Shown piece by piece: positions 33,133 to 41,103 of a stretch of 46,946 nucleotides of DNA; position 1 is the first letter of the stretch; every line of letters starts with the position of its first letter. This stretch comes from Candidatus Eisenbergiella merdavium (GTDB lineage: Bacteria; Bacillota; Clostridia; Lachnospirales; Lachnospiraceae). The notes beneath the pieces are model-generated. The model saw only the letters and a program-made list of their open reading frames with translations. It did no database searches and was not told where the DNA came from. The stretch covers positions 1 through 46,946 of the forward strand of contig DWWS01000041.1 in NCBI GenBank assembly GCA_019119595.1. Reading direction: 5' to 3'. The position numbers were made by a program, and so were the translations under genes.

Positions 33133-34161
33133 TTATCTCTGCACACGTCCGGAGCCGTCTCCGCCTGCCAGCTTTTCCACCTCGGCAACGGAAACCATGT
33201 TGTAGTCTCCCTCGATGGAATGCTTCAGCGCAGAAGCCGCAACCGCGAATTCAATCGCTTCCTGAGTGCTCTTTCCGTTTAACAGCGCATAGATCAGGCC
33301 GCCGCCGAAGCTGTCGCCGCCGCCAACGCGGTCGATGATGTGCAGATGATACAGCTTGGAGAAGCAGTATTCTCCGCTGGCGGAATCATACAGCATGCCG
33401 CTCCAGTCGTTGTCGGAAGCGGATTTGCTCTCGCGCAGGGTGATGGCAACCTTTTCAAAGTTGAAGCGGTCGGCCAGCTGCTTGGCAACAGACTTGTAGC
33501 CCTCCTTGTCCAGCTTTCCGGCATAAATGTCGGTGTTTTCCGCTTCGATGCCGAACACATCCTTCGCATCCTCCTCGTTGGAGATGCATACGTCCACGTA
33601 CTGGCAGAGGTCGGTCATCGCCTCTCTCACCTGCTCCCTCGTCCACAGCTTGCCGCGGTAGTTTAAGTCGCAGCTGATCTTCACGCCGTGCGCCTTGGCA
33701 GCGATGCAGGCCTGCCTGCAGATGCGGACCACATTTTCTCCCAGAGCGGGGGTGATGCCGGTGAAGTGGAACCAGTCCGCTCCCTCAAAGATAGCGTCCC
33801 AGTCGAAGTCCTCCTCCGACGCTTCCGCGATCGCGGAATGCGCGCGGTCATAAATGCAGACGCTTCCGCGGGTGGACGCGCCCTTCTCCAGGAAATAGAT
33901 TCCCACTCTGTCTCCGCCTCTGGTGATATGTTCGGTGTTCACGCCGTACTTGCGCAGGCTGTTCACCGCCATCTGGCCGATGGCATGGGACGGAAGCTTC
34001 GTCACGAAACGGGAATCCATCCCGTAGTTCGCCAGGGAAACGGATACGTTCGCCTCTCCGCCTCCGAACGTGGCCTCAAAGGAATCCGCCTGCAGGAAAC
34101 GCAGGTAGTCATAGGGCTGCAGACGCAGCATCAGTTCGCCGAAAGTAATTACTTTTGCCAT
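33133..34161 (-). CDS. kdgK: 2-keto-3-deoxygluconate kinase
   Basis: 342 residues, PfkB/ribokinase family. It phosphorylates 2-keto-3-deoxygluconate at C6 with ATP. The N-terminal FGGGEANVSVSLANYG is family signature 1, and IDRVGGGDSFGGGLIYAL is signature 2 with the catalytic Asp in GGGDSF. AAAGGAGG precedes ATG 34161, and only 12 bases separate it from eda, so the two are one operon. The pair completes uronate and gluconate degradation. Confidence 0.93.
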   Translation of the reverse strand: MAKVITFGELMLRLQPYDYLRFLQADSFEATFGGGEANVSVSLANYGMDSRFVTKLPSHAIGQMAVNSLRKYGVNTEHITRGGDRVGIYFLEKGASTRGSVCIYDRAHSAIAEASEEDFDWDAIFEGADWFHFTGITPALGENVVRICRQACIAAKAHGVKISCDLNYRGKLWTREQVREAMTDLCQYVDVCISNEEDAKDVFGIEAENTDIYAGKLDKEGYKSVAKQLADRFNFEKVAITLRESKSASDNDWSGMLYDSASGEYCFSKLYHLHIIDRVGGGDSFGGGLIYALLNGKSTQEAIEFAVAASALKHSIEGDYNMVSVAEVEKLAGGDGSGRVQR

Positions 34162-34173
34162 GTTTCCTCCTTT

Positions 34174-35121
34174 TTATCTCTGTACCAGATGAACCGCAAA
34201 GCCCGCGATCTCATCCTTAAAGTAAGCCGCCTTGTCCGTCACGGTCTCCTCGCGGAATTCATAGCCGCGGGATTTGAAATAAGCGATAGCGCGGGGCAGC
34301 GTATGGGTTGCGATGGCGATGTGGCCGTTTTTGCCGAGGTACATCTTCTTCATGATCTCGATCTCGTTCTCGCCCACGAAAATGCTGGAATTTCCAGCCT
34401 TCTCCTTCATGCCGAACATATCCACGAACAGCTTCGCGGCCGCCTGGGCCTCCTGCTCGTTCTCCGTGTTGATGCCGACATGATCCAGGCGCAGGCCGAG
34501 CATGGTCTGTACCGCCTGTCTGGTCAGGCGCTCGATCTCGTCCCAGTTCTCCGCCTCGATCAGATCCTTCTTCACCATCCAAGTGCCGCCGCAGGCAACG
34601 ATCTTGTTGAATTTGATGTAATCCAGAAGGTTCTTCTCATTCACGCCGCCGGTGGGCATCCAGCGCAGGGAGGTGTAGGGGCCTGCAAGGGCCTTCAGCT
34701 TCGCAAGGCCTCCGTTCTGCTCAGCGGGGAAAAACTTGACCACAGAAAGTCCCAGGCTCATGGCCTGCTCCATCTCTCCGGGGGAAGCCGTTCCGGGAAT
34801 CATGAGCATTCCCTTGTCCAGCACATATTTGGTGATCTCCGGATTGAAGCCGGGGCTGACGATGAAGGACACGCCCGCGTCGATGGCGCGGTCCGCCTGC
34901 TCCTTCGTCAGCACGGTTCCCGCTCCTACCAGCATCTCTGGCACCTCCGCCACGATGCGCCGGATCGCTTCCTCGGCCGCCGCCGTACGGAAGGTCACCT
35001 CTGCGGCGGGAAGTCCGCCCCTGACCAGTGCCTTCGCCAGCGGAACCGCCTTTTCGGCGTCGTCGATCGCGATGACGGGAACGATTCCGATCTCATAGAT
35101 CCTCTGTAATACGTCGCTCAT
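34174..35121 (-). CDS. eda: KDPG/KHG aldolase fused to a VOC-like domain
   Basis: 315 residues from ATG 35121 (GGAGAGAGAAG upstream). Residues 1-205 are a class I aldolase that splits 2-keto-3-deoxy-6-phosphogluconate to pyruvate and glyceraldehyde-3-phosphate: E41 in AAEVTFR and the Schiff-base K129 in SVVKFFPAE are in place. Residues ~210-315 add a vicinal-oxygen-chelate (glyoxalase-like) fold, LRLDHVGINTENEQEAQAA to GFAVHLVQR. Its metal ligands are not obvious beyond the first His. Such fusions exist in Lachnospiraceae, and the role of the extra domain is unknown. Divergent from malic enzyme. Confidence 0.93.
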   Translation of the reverse strand: MSDVLQRIYEIGIVPVIAIDDAEKAVPLAKALVRGGLPAAEVTFRTAAAEEAIRRIVAEVPEMLVGAGTVLTKEQADRAIDAGVSFIVSPGFNPEITKYVLDKGMLMIPGTASPGEMEQAMSLGLSVVKFFPAEQNGGLAKLKALAGPYTSLRWMPTGGVNEKNLLDYIKFNKIVACGGTWMVKKDLIEAENWDEIERLTRQAVQTMLGLRLDHVGINTENEQEAQAAAKLFVDMFGMKEKAGNSSIFVGENEIEIMKKMYLGKNGHIAIATHTLPRAIAYFKSRGYEFREETVTDKAAYFKDEIAGFAVHLVQR

Positions 35122-35150
35122 CTTCTCTCTCCTTTTCATTATTTTCTATA

Positions 35151-35185
35151 TTTTCTGCGCCCCTTTTCCCAAAATGCGCAGAAAA
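35151..35185 (-). promoter_or_regulatory. Stem-loop in the eda leader
   Basis: Perfect 10-bp inverted repeat TTTTCTGCGC (35151-35160) / GCGCAGAAAA (35176-35185) between the eda promoter and its ribosome site. It could be an operator or a 5' stabilising hairpin. Confidence 0.5.
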
Positions 35186-35198
35186 TCTTCGTACCTCT

Positions 35199-35227
35199 AT
35201 CATACCGCACAACGTTCCAAATCGCAA
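35199..35227 (-). promoter_or_regulatory. SigA-type promoter of eda-kdgK
   Basis: Minus strand TTGCGA (35222-35227), 17-base spacer, TATGAT (35199-35204). Confidence 0.65.
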
Positions 35228-35256
35228 ATCAAAACTTGCCCAATAAATAGTTTATC

Positions 35257-35285
35257 TTGCACATCAAAAGCAAATATTATATGAT
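35257..35285 (+). promoter_or_regulatory. SigA-type promoter of the malic enzyme gene
   Basis: TTGCAC (35257-35262), 17-base spacer, TATGAT (35280-35285), back to back with the eda promoter. The leader then forms GAAGC/GCTTC (35302-35317) and GGTATGGAGG (35318-35327). Confidence 0.65.
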
Positions 35286-35332
35286 TATGGGAAAGTAAGC
35301 AGAAGCTCCGATGCTTCGGTATGGAGGGAAAA

Positions 35333-36487
35333 ATGACTACAAACGAAAAAGCGCTTGCGCTTCATGAAAAGCTGCACGGAAAACTGGAAACCGTCTCCAA
35401 GGTTCCGGTCAGATCCAGGGAGGATCTGGCTCTTGCCTATACGCCCGGCGTGGCAGAGCCCTGTAAGGTGATCGCGCAGGATAAGGAAGCCGCCTATACC
35501 TATACGATGAAGGCCAACACCATTGCGGTGGTCTCCGACGGCTCGGCGGTTCTGGGACTTGGCAACATCGGCCCTCACGCGGCCATACCGGTCATGGAGG
35601 GAAAGGCCGTATTGTTCAAGGAATTTGCCGGAGTGAACGCGGTTCCCATCTGCCTTGACACGCAGGATACGGAGGAGATCATCAAAGCCGTTACCTGGCT
35701 CGCTCCCGCCTTCGGCGGCATCAATCTGGAGGACATCAGCGCGCCGCGCTGCTTTGAAATTGAAGAAAGGCTGAAGGAAACGCTGGACATCCCCGTATTC
35801 CACGACGACCAGCACGGCACGGCCATCGTGGTCCTCGCGGGCGTCATCAACGCGCTCAAGGTGGTGCAGAAGCAGAAGGAGGACTGCCGCGTGGTCATCA
35901 ACGGGGCGGGCAGCGCCGGGATTGCCATCGCAAGGCTGCTCCTCTCCTATGGCTTTACCAACGTGACCCTGTGCGACAAATCGGGCATCCTTTCCAAAAA
36001 GAGCGAGGGCCTCAACTGGATGCAGGAAAAAATGATGGAGGTCACCAATCCCGAAGAAAAAACCGGCTCCCTCGCAGACGCAATGAAGGGCGCAGACATT
36101 TTCATCGGCGTATCCGCGCCCGGCATCGTTTCCCAGGAAATGGTCGCTTCCATGAACCGGGATTCCATCCTGTTCGCCATGGCAAATCCCGTTCCGGAGA
36201 TCATGCCGGATCTGGCAAAGGCCGCAGGCGCGAAGGTGGTCGGCACCGGACGCAGCGATTTCCCCAATCAGGTCAACAACGTGGTGGCCTTCCCCGGGAT
36301 CTTCCGGGGCGCTCTGGAGGGACGGGCTTCGCAGATCACGGAAAAAATGAAGCTGGCGGCCGCCCTCGCCATCGCCTCCCTGGTGCCGGAGGACGAGCTG
36401 AACGCGGACAACATCATGCCCGAGGCCTTTGACCCGCGGGTGGCGGACGTGGTGGCCGAGGCGGTGAAATCCAACATTGAACGATGA
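35333..36487 (+). CDS. NAD(P)-dependent malic enzyme
   Basis: 384 residues from ATG 35333 (GGAGG 5 nt upstream). It decarboxylates malate to pyruvate with reduction of NAD(P). The bacterial short form lacks the C-terminal phosphotransacetylase domain of MaeB. Signature segments are LALAYTPGVAEPCK, VVSDGSAVLGLGNIGPHAA, FHDDQHGTAIV and the nucleotide-binding VVINGAGSAGIAIARLL. It shares the divergent promoter region with eda-kdgK, which yields pyruvate too. Confidence 0.95.
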   Translation: MTTNEKALALHEKLHGKLETVSKVPVRSREDLALAYTPGVAEPCKVIAQDKEAAYTYTMKANTIAVVSDGSAVLGLGNIGPHAAIPVMEGKAVLFKEFAGVNAVPICLDTQDTEEIIKAVTWLAPAFGGINLEDISAPRCFEIEERLKETLDIPVFHDDQHGTAIVVLAGVINALKVVQKQKEDCRVVINGAGSAGIAIARLLLSYGFTNVTLCDKSGILSKKSEGLNWMQEKMMEVTNPEEKTGSLADAMKGADIFIGVSAPGIVSQEMVASMNRDSILFAMANPVPEIMPDLAKAAGAKVVGTGRSDFPNQVNNVVAFPGIFRGALEGRASQITEKMKLAAALAIASLVPEDELNADNIMPEAFDPRVADVVAEAVKSNIER

Positions 36488-37529
36488 GAAAAAATCAGGG
36501 CGGCAGGCGGAACGCCAATCCCGACCCGTTACGCCTTCATACATAAAAGGCGCCGCTTCCGCAGGCACCGTCCCGGCTTCCTGCGGAGACGGGCTGCCTT
36601 ACCGGACGCTGAGCTCCTGGTGCCGGGAAACCTACGGGGAAAAGCTGTATAAGATCGCGCTTGACGCAGGCTTCACCTGTCCCAACCGGGACGGTACGCT
36701 GGGAGACAGAGGCTGCATCTTCTGCAGCGCCGGAGGGAGCGGGGATTTTGCCGCAGCCCGGACAGGGACGCTCCGCGCCCAGCTTGACGCGGGCCGGGCG
36801 CTTCTTTCCGGGAAAAAAACGGGAAGCCGCTTCATCGCCTATTTTCAGGCATATACAAACACCTACGGGCCGCTTCCCAGACTGGAGGCACTGTTTTCCG
36901 AGGCGCTTGCCGAGCCGGATATCGGAGGGATCTCCGTGGCCACCCGGCCCGACTGCCTGCCGGATGAGGTGATCCGCCTTTTCGTCTCTCTGAAGGAACG
37001 CTTTCCCGGGAAATTCATCTGGGTGGAGCTTGGCCTTCAGACCATCCACGAAAAAACGGCCGCCTATATCCGGAGAGGCTACCCGCTCTCCTGCTTTGAC
37101 GGCGCGGTAAGAGCGCTTCACGAGGCCCAAATCCCAGTCATCGCCCACGTGATCCTGGGACTTCCCGGAGAAACCCGGAAAATGATGCTGCAGACCATCC
37201 GCCACCTGAACGCCTGCGGCGTCTGGGGCGTCAAGCTGCAGCTTCTCCACGTTCTGGAGGGAACCGACCTGGCCGCGGATTACCGGGCCGGCCTGTTTCA
37301 GACGCTTTCCCTGGAGGATTACCTGTCCATCCTCTGCGACTGTATCGCCGCTCTTTCCCCCGAGATCGTCATCCACCGGGTGACAGGGGACGGGCCGAAG
37401 CGCCTGCTCATCGCACCCTTATGGAGCGCGGACAAACGAAACGTATTGAATCTGCTTCACCGCAGGCTGAAGCAGAATGCCATCAGACAAGGACAATGCT
37501 ATGAATCAGGAACCGACCACCCTTTATAA
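36477..37529 (+). CDS. TIGR01212-family radical SAM protein (YhcC-like)
   Basis: About 350 residues if started at TTG 36477, which overlaps the malic enzyme end by 11 bases; a later start is possible because the first ~45 residues are not conserved-looking. Radical SAM cysteines occur in FTCPNRDGTLGDRGCIFCS. QAYTNTYGPL, VATRPDCLPDEV and WVELGLQT are typical of this subgroup. It binds a 4Fe-4S cluster and SAM; family members lack a settled substrate, and RNA modification has been proposed. It overlaps the DUF4364 gene by 29 bases. Confidence 0.88.
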   Translation: MNDEKKSGRQAERQSRPVTPSYIKGAASAGTVPASCGDGLPYRTLSSWCRETYGEKLYKIALDAGFTCPNRDGTLGDRGCIFCSAGGSGDFAAARTGTLRAQLDAGRALLSGKKTGSRFIAYFQAYTNTYGPLPRLEALFSEALAEPDIGGISVATRPDCLPDEVIRLFVSLKERFPGKFIWVELGLQTIHEKTAAYIRRGYPLSCFDGAVRALHEAQIPVIAHVILGLPGETRKMMLQTIRHLNACGVWGVKLQLLHVLEGTDLAADYRAGLFQTLSLEDYLSILCDCIAALSPEIVIHRVTGDGPKRLLIAPLWSADKRNVLNLLHRRLKQNAIRQGQCYESGTDHPL

Positions 37530-38016
37530 GCTCATGGTGCTCTATATGCTTAACTGCGTGAATTTTCCGCTGACCACCGCGCAGATCGCCGAATTCATCC
37601 TGGATCGGGACTATACTAATTTTCTTACGCTCCAGACCGTTTTTTCCGATCTGACCGAAACGGGGCTGGCCCAGTCCAAGACCATCCTGAACCGGACGCA
37701 GCTTTCCCTGACGGAGGAAGGGCGGAACACGCTCCGCTATTTTGAAAACCGCATCAGCGACGCCATCAAGGAGGATATCCGGGAATATTTCACCGCCCAC
37801 CGGCTGGAGCTGCGAAATGAATCCTCCATCCAGGGCGACTATTATAAGCTGGTGAACGGGGAATTTGAGGCGCATCTTGTGGCGAAGGACAAGGATGTGG
37901 ATCTGGTGGGCATCCGGCTGTCCGTCCCCACGGAGGAGCTGGCCGCCTCCATCTGCGACAACTGGCAGAAAAAAAACAAGGAGATCTACCGTTATCTGAC
38001 CGAGCAGCTTTTCTAA
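37501..38016 (+). CDS. DUF4364 winged-helix protein
   Basis: 171 residues from ATG 37501 (AAGGACAATGCT upstream). An N-terminal winged helix (LTTAQIAEFILDRDYTNFLTLQTVFSDL) is followed by a beta-rich domain. The family is common in Clostridia, probably regulatory, without a known ligand. Its start overlaps the radical SAM gene and its stop overlaps the convergent rarA stop by four bases. Confidence 0.88.
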   Translation: MNQEPTTLYKLMVLYMLNCVNFPLTTAQIAEFILDRDYTNFLTLQTVFSDLTETGLAQSKTILNRTQLSLTEEGRNTLRYFENRISDAIKEDIREYFTAHRLELRNESSIQGDYYKLVNGEFEAHLVAKDKDVDLVGIRLSVPTEELAASICDNWQKKNKEIYRYLTEQLF

Positions 38017-39350
38017 TCCTTCTCCTCTCCGGCCTCCCTTTTGATCCGCTTCATATGCTCCCGTATCTTCGCCTCGTAGCCGTTTCCGCTGGGACGGTAG
38101 AATTCCTTCCCGTTCAGCTCATAGGGCAGATACTGCTGTCTCACATAATGGTTTGGGTAATCGTGGGCATACTTGTAGCCCAGCCCGTGCCCCAGCTTCG
38201 CCGCGCCCTTGTAGTGGGCGTCCTGCAGATGGGGCGGGACGGGCAGGTTTCCCGTCTCCTGCACGCATTCAGAAGCCTCGCTGATGGCGCAGACCGCCGC
38301 GTTGCTTTTGGGCGCGCAGGCCACATAGGTTGCCGCGTTTGCCAGAATGATCTGCGCCTCCGGCATGCCGACCCGCTCCACGGCGAGGGACGCGCTGACC
38401 GCCACCTGCAGGGCCTGCGGATCCGCGTTCCCCACGTCCTCCGACGCGCAGATCATGATCCTTCTTGCGATGAAGGTGACGCTTTCCCCGGCATAGAGCA
38501 TTTTTGCCAGATAATACACCGCGGCGTCCGGATCGGAGCCTCGCATGCTCTTGATGAACGCCGAAATGGTGTCATAGTGATTGTCCCCGGTCTTGTCGTA
38601 CTTCACCACCCGCTTCTGGATGCACTCCGCCGCCACGTCCAGCGTGATCCGGATTTTGCCGTCCTCCCCTCTCGGTGTGGTCAGGATTCCCAGCTCCACG
38701 GCGTTGAGCGCAAGCCTCGCGTCTCCGCCCGCCATGTCCGCAAGGAAATCGGCTGCCTCCTCCTCCAGAACGGCCCCGTATGCGCCCATCCCCTTTTTTT
38801 CATCGGTGACCGCGCGATGCAGAAGCGCCTTCACGTCCTCCCGGGAAAGGGGCTTGAGCTCAAAGATGATGGAACGGGAAAGCAGCGCCCCGTTCACCTC
38901 GAAATAGGGATTTTCCGTGGTCGCCCCGATGAGCACCACCGTGCCGTCCTCCACGAAGGGAAGCAGATAGTCCTGCTGCCCCTTATTAAAGCGGTGGATC
39001 TCGTCGATAAAAAGGATGGTCTTCGTCCCGTACATGCCCAGCGCTTCCTTCGCCTGGGCCACCACCTCTTCCATATCCTTTTTCCCCGCCACCGTGGCGT
39101 TGATCTGGGTAAAGCGGGCGCTGGTGGTGTTGGCGATCACCCTGGCCAGCGTCGTTTTTCCCGTTCCGGGCGGGCCGTAGAAAATGACGCTTCCCAGCTT
39201 GTCCGCCTTGATGGCGCGGTAAAGCAGTTTGTCCTTTCCGATGATGTGCTGCTGCCCCACCACCTCCTCCAGCGTTTCCGGCCGCAGTCTTGCCGCCAGC
39301 GGGGCTTCCTTTTCCTTCCGGCTTTCCGCCATATATGTAAATAGATCCAT
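38013..39350 (-). CDS. rarA: Replication-associated recombination protein A (AAA+ ATPase)
   Basis: 445 residues. RarA/MgsA is a clamp-loader-like AAA+ ATPase that acts at stalled replication forks. Walker A is GPPGTGKTT (59-67), Walker B ILFIDEIHRF, sensor 1 IGATTENP, and the C-terminal tetramerisation domain ends YLPYELNGKEFYRPSGNGYE. ATG 39350 follows GGAGG in a copy of the shared leader element; the longer open frame just translates the leader. Confidence 0.96.
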   Translation of the reverse strand: MDLFTYMAESRKEKEAPLAARLRPETLEEVVGQQHIIGKDKLLYRAIKADKLGSVIFYGPPGTGKTTLARVIANTTSARFTQINATVAGKKDMEEVVAQAKEALGMYGTKTILFIDEIHRFNKGQQDYLLPFVEDGTVVLIGATTENPYFEVNGALLSRSIIFELKPLSREDVKALLHRAVTDEKKGMGAYGAVLEEEAADFLADMAGGDARLALNAVELGILTTPRGEDGKIRITLDVAAECIQKRVVKYDKTGDNHYDTISAFIKSMRGSDPDAAVYYLAKMLYAGESVTFIARRIMICASEDVGNADPQALQVAVSASLAVERVGMPEAQIILANAATYVACAPKSNAAVCAISEASECVQETGNLPVPPHLQDAHYKGAAKLGHGLGYKYAHDYPNHYVRQQYLPYELNGKEFYRPSGNGYEAKIREHMKRIKREAGEEKD

Positions 39351-39355
39351 TTTTA

Positions 39356-39418
39356 CCTCCATGCCGAAGCGTCGCAAATCCGGATTGGAAAATGCGCTGT
39401 CAGGCAAATTTCCCAATC
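39356..39418 (-). promoter_or_regulatory. Hairpin leader of rarA
   Basis: Minus strand: an imperfect long hairpin GATTGG…CCAATC (39383-39418), whose loop contains CTGACAG, then GCTTCGGCATGGAGG (39356-39370), 5 nt before the start codon. It belongs to the same leader family as prfA. Confidence 0.7.
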
Positions 39419-39431
39419 TTGTTCCCTGTGG

Positions 39432-40013
39432 TCACTGCCGCCTTCTTCCCAGATATCGCATGACCTTTCGGGAATAGTTTCTGTATTCCTCTCCAAACAT
39501 CTGATCAAGCCATTTTTCTTCCTGCAGTATCTGCAGATGGAGCATGACCGCCGCCCAAACGGAGCAGAGCAGGAGCGGAATGTTAAAAAGCATCAGGGCC
39601 ATCGACAGATAAAGGAGATCAAAGCCGAGAAATGCCGGATTTCTGCTTATCCGGTATATCCCGTTCGTTACGATAGCCGTTTTTTCTTCCGGAATCCCGA
39701 CCCGCCAGCTCTTTTTCATGGTAATGACAGCCGTGGCGAACAGCACGACGGCGACTATACCGGTCACGGCCCCAAGCAGGACGACAGGTTTCGGGAAAAC
39801 CGGCGTTATGGCAAAAATGCTGATGATTTCCGCTATTATTGTTAATATTGCGGCAAGGCTCATGATCCTCTCAATGATCCGTACCTTTAAAGGTTTATTT
39901 CCTTTTCCTGCCTGATTCGTTTTTATCGACTGGCCGGCCTGAATCAGCATTTTTGCAATATAGAAAAAATAAAAGGCCGCCAGGATCGATATCGCCCAGA
40001 TCTTAGTAAGCAT
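39432..40013 (-). CDS. Isoprenylcysteine methyltransferase-like membrane protein
   Basis: 193 residues with four to five membrane helices. The C-terminal ICMT/PEMT pattern is clear: TNGIYRISRNPAFLGFDLLY, then EEKWLDQMFGEEYRNYSRKVMRYL. The family transfers a methyl group from SAM to lipid or isoprenoid-linked substrates in the membrane; bacterial members are uncharacterised in most cases. No operon partner is obvious. Confidence 0.85.
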   Translation of the reverse strand: MLTKIWAISILAAFYFFYIAKMLIQAGQSIKTNQAGKGNKPLKVRIIERIMSLAAILTIIAEIISIFAITPVFPKPVVLLGAVTGIVAVVLFATAVITMKKSWRVGIPEEKTAIVTNGIYRISRNPAFLGFDLLYLSMALMLFNIPLLLCSVWAAVMLHLQILQEEKWLDQMFGEEYRNYSRKVMRYLGRRRQ

Positions 40014-40102
40014 TCCAAAATACTCTCCTCTATCCGTTTAGTCATTACCATACAATATTTATTCGCTTTTAGCAAGGATTACTCTATGTAACTATTCAGC
40101 CA

Positions 40103-40154
40103 GGTCTGCGCATTTACTGCGCAGACCGTACGAAAATGCTTCGGCGGGAAGCAT
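40103..40154 (-). promoter_or_regulatory. Two hairpins at the 3' end of the toxin transcript
   Basis: GGTCTGCGC/GCGCAGACC (40103-40127) and ATGCTT/AAGCAT (about 40137-40154) lie downstream of the holin-like toxin on its strand and could end or protect its mRNA. They lack strong T-runs. Confidence 0.4.
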
Positions 40155-40158
40155 CTGC

Positions 40159-40187
40159 TTGCACCCTATAGCCTGACGTGCTATAGT
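40159..40187 (+). promoter_or_regulatory. Promoter of the antitoxin RNA
   Basis: TTGCAC (40159-40164), exactly 17 bases, TATAGT (40182-40187). CTATAGC/GCTATAG forms a palindrome across the spacer and -10. Confidence 0.75.
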
Positions 40188-40194
40188 ATAGATG

Positions 40195-40293
40195 AAGGGA
40201 AAGCCAGAGACACACGGCCTACCCACCAGATCAATTCAAAGCTTCATTTATGAAGCAGCCGTCACCAGTGCGAGTAGTGGCGGCTATTTTTTT
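40195..40293 (+). ncRNA. Antisense RNA antitoxin (RatA-like)
   Basis: From the predicted start near 40195 a ~100-base RNA runs to an intrinsic terminator: AGCCGTCAC (40257-40265) / GTGGCGGCT (40277-40285) then ATTTTTTT (to 40293). It is convergent with the toxin gene, overlapping its last codons and 3' untranslated region, the arrangement of the Bacillus txpA/RatA pair. It has no ORF with a ribosome site. Confidence 0.7.
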
Positions 40294-40382
40294 CCCTTGA
40301 AGATCTGATAACACAAACCCACAAGAGCCGCAATGAAGATACAAAACTGAATAAGCTCAGCATATGTAACATACATTGGCAT
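40284..40382 (-). CDS. Type I holin-like toxin, 32 residues
   Basis: A short gene read MPMYVTYAELIQF, a hydrophobic helix (residues ~10-26: LIQFCIFIAALVGLCYQIF), then KGKK. This is the pattern of the TxpA/BsrG-like 'putative holin-like toxin' family of Firmicutes, small membrane peptides that perforate or depolarise the membrane. GGAGG lies 3 nt before ATG 40382 and 9 nt before the in-frame ATG 40376, so the latter may be the true start. It is held in check by the convergent antisense RNA. Confidence 0.8.
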   Translation of the reverse strand: MPMYVTYAELIQFCIFIAALVGLCYQIFKGKK

Positions 40383-40440
40383 CGCCCTCCGCGCACACAG
40401 GGCGGCGTATGATCTTCCTTTTTTACGGGCATACTCTTTT

Positions 40441-40609
40441 TCAAAAAGGAGACCAGTGTGAAAAATAAGCCTGATGGCTTATTGTTTCACAGCAAAGCTT
40501 TGCTTTGCAGCAATTATGTGCCGGAGCGTCACAAATTGCTCTGATGGCAGAAGAGAAATCGCATTCGCGATTTCTCTTCGCCTCCGTCGCTTACGCTCCG
40601 GAATGGAGG
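40441..40609 (+). repeat. Multi-hairpin modular leader upstream of 40615 gene
   Basis: Successive stems: AATAAGCC/GGCTTATT (40464-40483), GCAAAGC/GCTTTGC (40492-40508), GCAAT..TGTG/CACA..ATTGC (40510-40539, loop CCGGAGCGT), AGAGAAATCGC/GCGATTTCTCT (40552-40577), then CTCCGGAATGGAGG (40596-40609). CCTCC at 40581-40585 could pair with the GGAGG at 40605-40609. Homologous to the prfA leader. Confidence 0.85.
40458..40544 (+). CDS. Possible 28-residue peptide inside the leader
   Basis: GTG 40458 sits 6 nt after AAAAAGGAG and opens VKNKPDGLLFHSKALLCSNY... to TGA 40542-40544. The frame runs straight through the hairpin modules. It could be a leader peptide or an accident of the repeat sequence. 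Confidence 0.3.
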   Translation: MKNKPDGLLFHSKALLCSNYVPERHKLL

Positions 40610-40614
40610 ATGCC

Positions 40615-40842
40615 ATGAAAGACGAAGATTATAACATTCCCGAGGATCAGGACTACACCAGCGCCGCTTCTGCCTTTGACTGTACGGGGCTCGTCCCTTC
40701 CGGAACGGGAAAGCCGGAGGAGCTTGCGGCTTATAAGGAGCTTTACCCCTTCGGTCAGCCGGAGCTGTCTGAAAAGGAGGCCGCTGCCATGCGGGCGAAG
40801 AACAGGCGGAAGGAGCAGCCAGAGAAAGCGGAGGGAAAGTAA
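40615..40842 (+). CDS. Small acidic unknown protein
   Basis: 75 residues from ATG 40615, with GGAGG 5 nt upstream. Hydrophilic and charged: an acidic N-terminus (MKDEDYNIPEDQDYTSAASA), a middle with FDCTGLVPSG, and a Lys/Arg/Glu helical tail (KEAAAMRAKNRRKEQPEKAEG). No family recognised and no membrane segment. The frame extends upstream to 40474 only through the leader repeat. Confidence 0.6.
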   Translation: MKDEDYNIPEDQDYTSAASAFDCTGLVPSGTGKPEELAAYKELYPFGQPELSEKEAAAMRAKNRRKEQPEKAEGK

Positions 40843-40994
40843 CCGGTTCCGCTTTCGAAAAAAGGATCCTCTCTTTTTCAGGAATTATGGAAATTTTCAG
40901 AGAATATTGTATATCAGTTCCCACTTTCAGATAATTGACCCTCAAAAATAAAAGCGATAAAATAGAGCCATCGGCGTTCGGAGGCTTCCGCGGA

Positions 40995-41030
40995 GGTATC
41001 GGCAGCATTGCTCCGACAGGCTGCGATACC
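40995..41030 (+). promoter_or_regulatory. Hairpin in the cfa leader
   Basis: GGTATC-G-GCAGC (40995-41006) pairs with GCTGC-GATACC (41020-41030) around a 13-base loop, about 75 bases before ATG 41104. The 260-base region from 40843 holds nothing else I can identify apart from a possible AT-rich promoter at 40895-40960. Confidence 0.5.
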
Positions 41031-41103
41031 GTAAAAGGTGATTCCGGAAGGCCGATTTGTTTCATTTTTTCTGTTTTATCTTTCGGGAAAGGAGCATCAT
41101 GGA

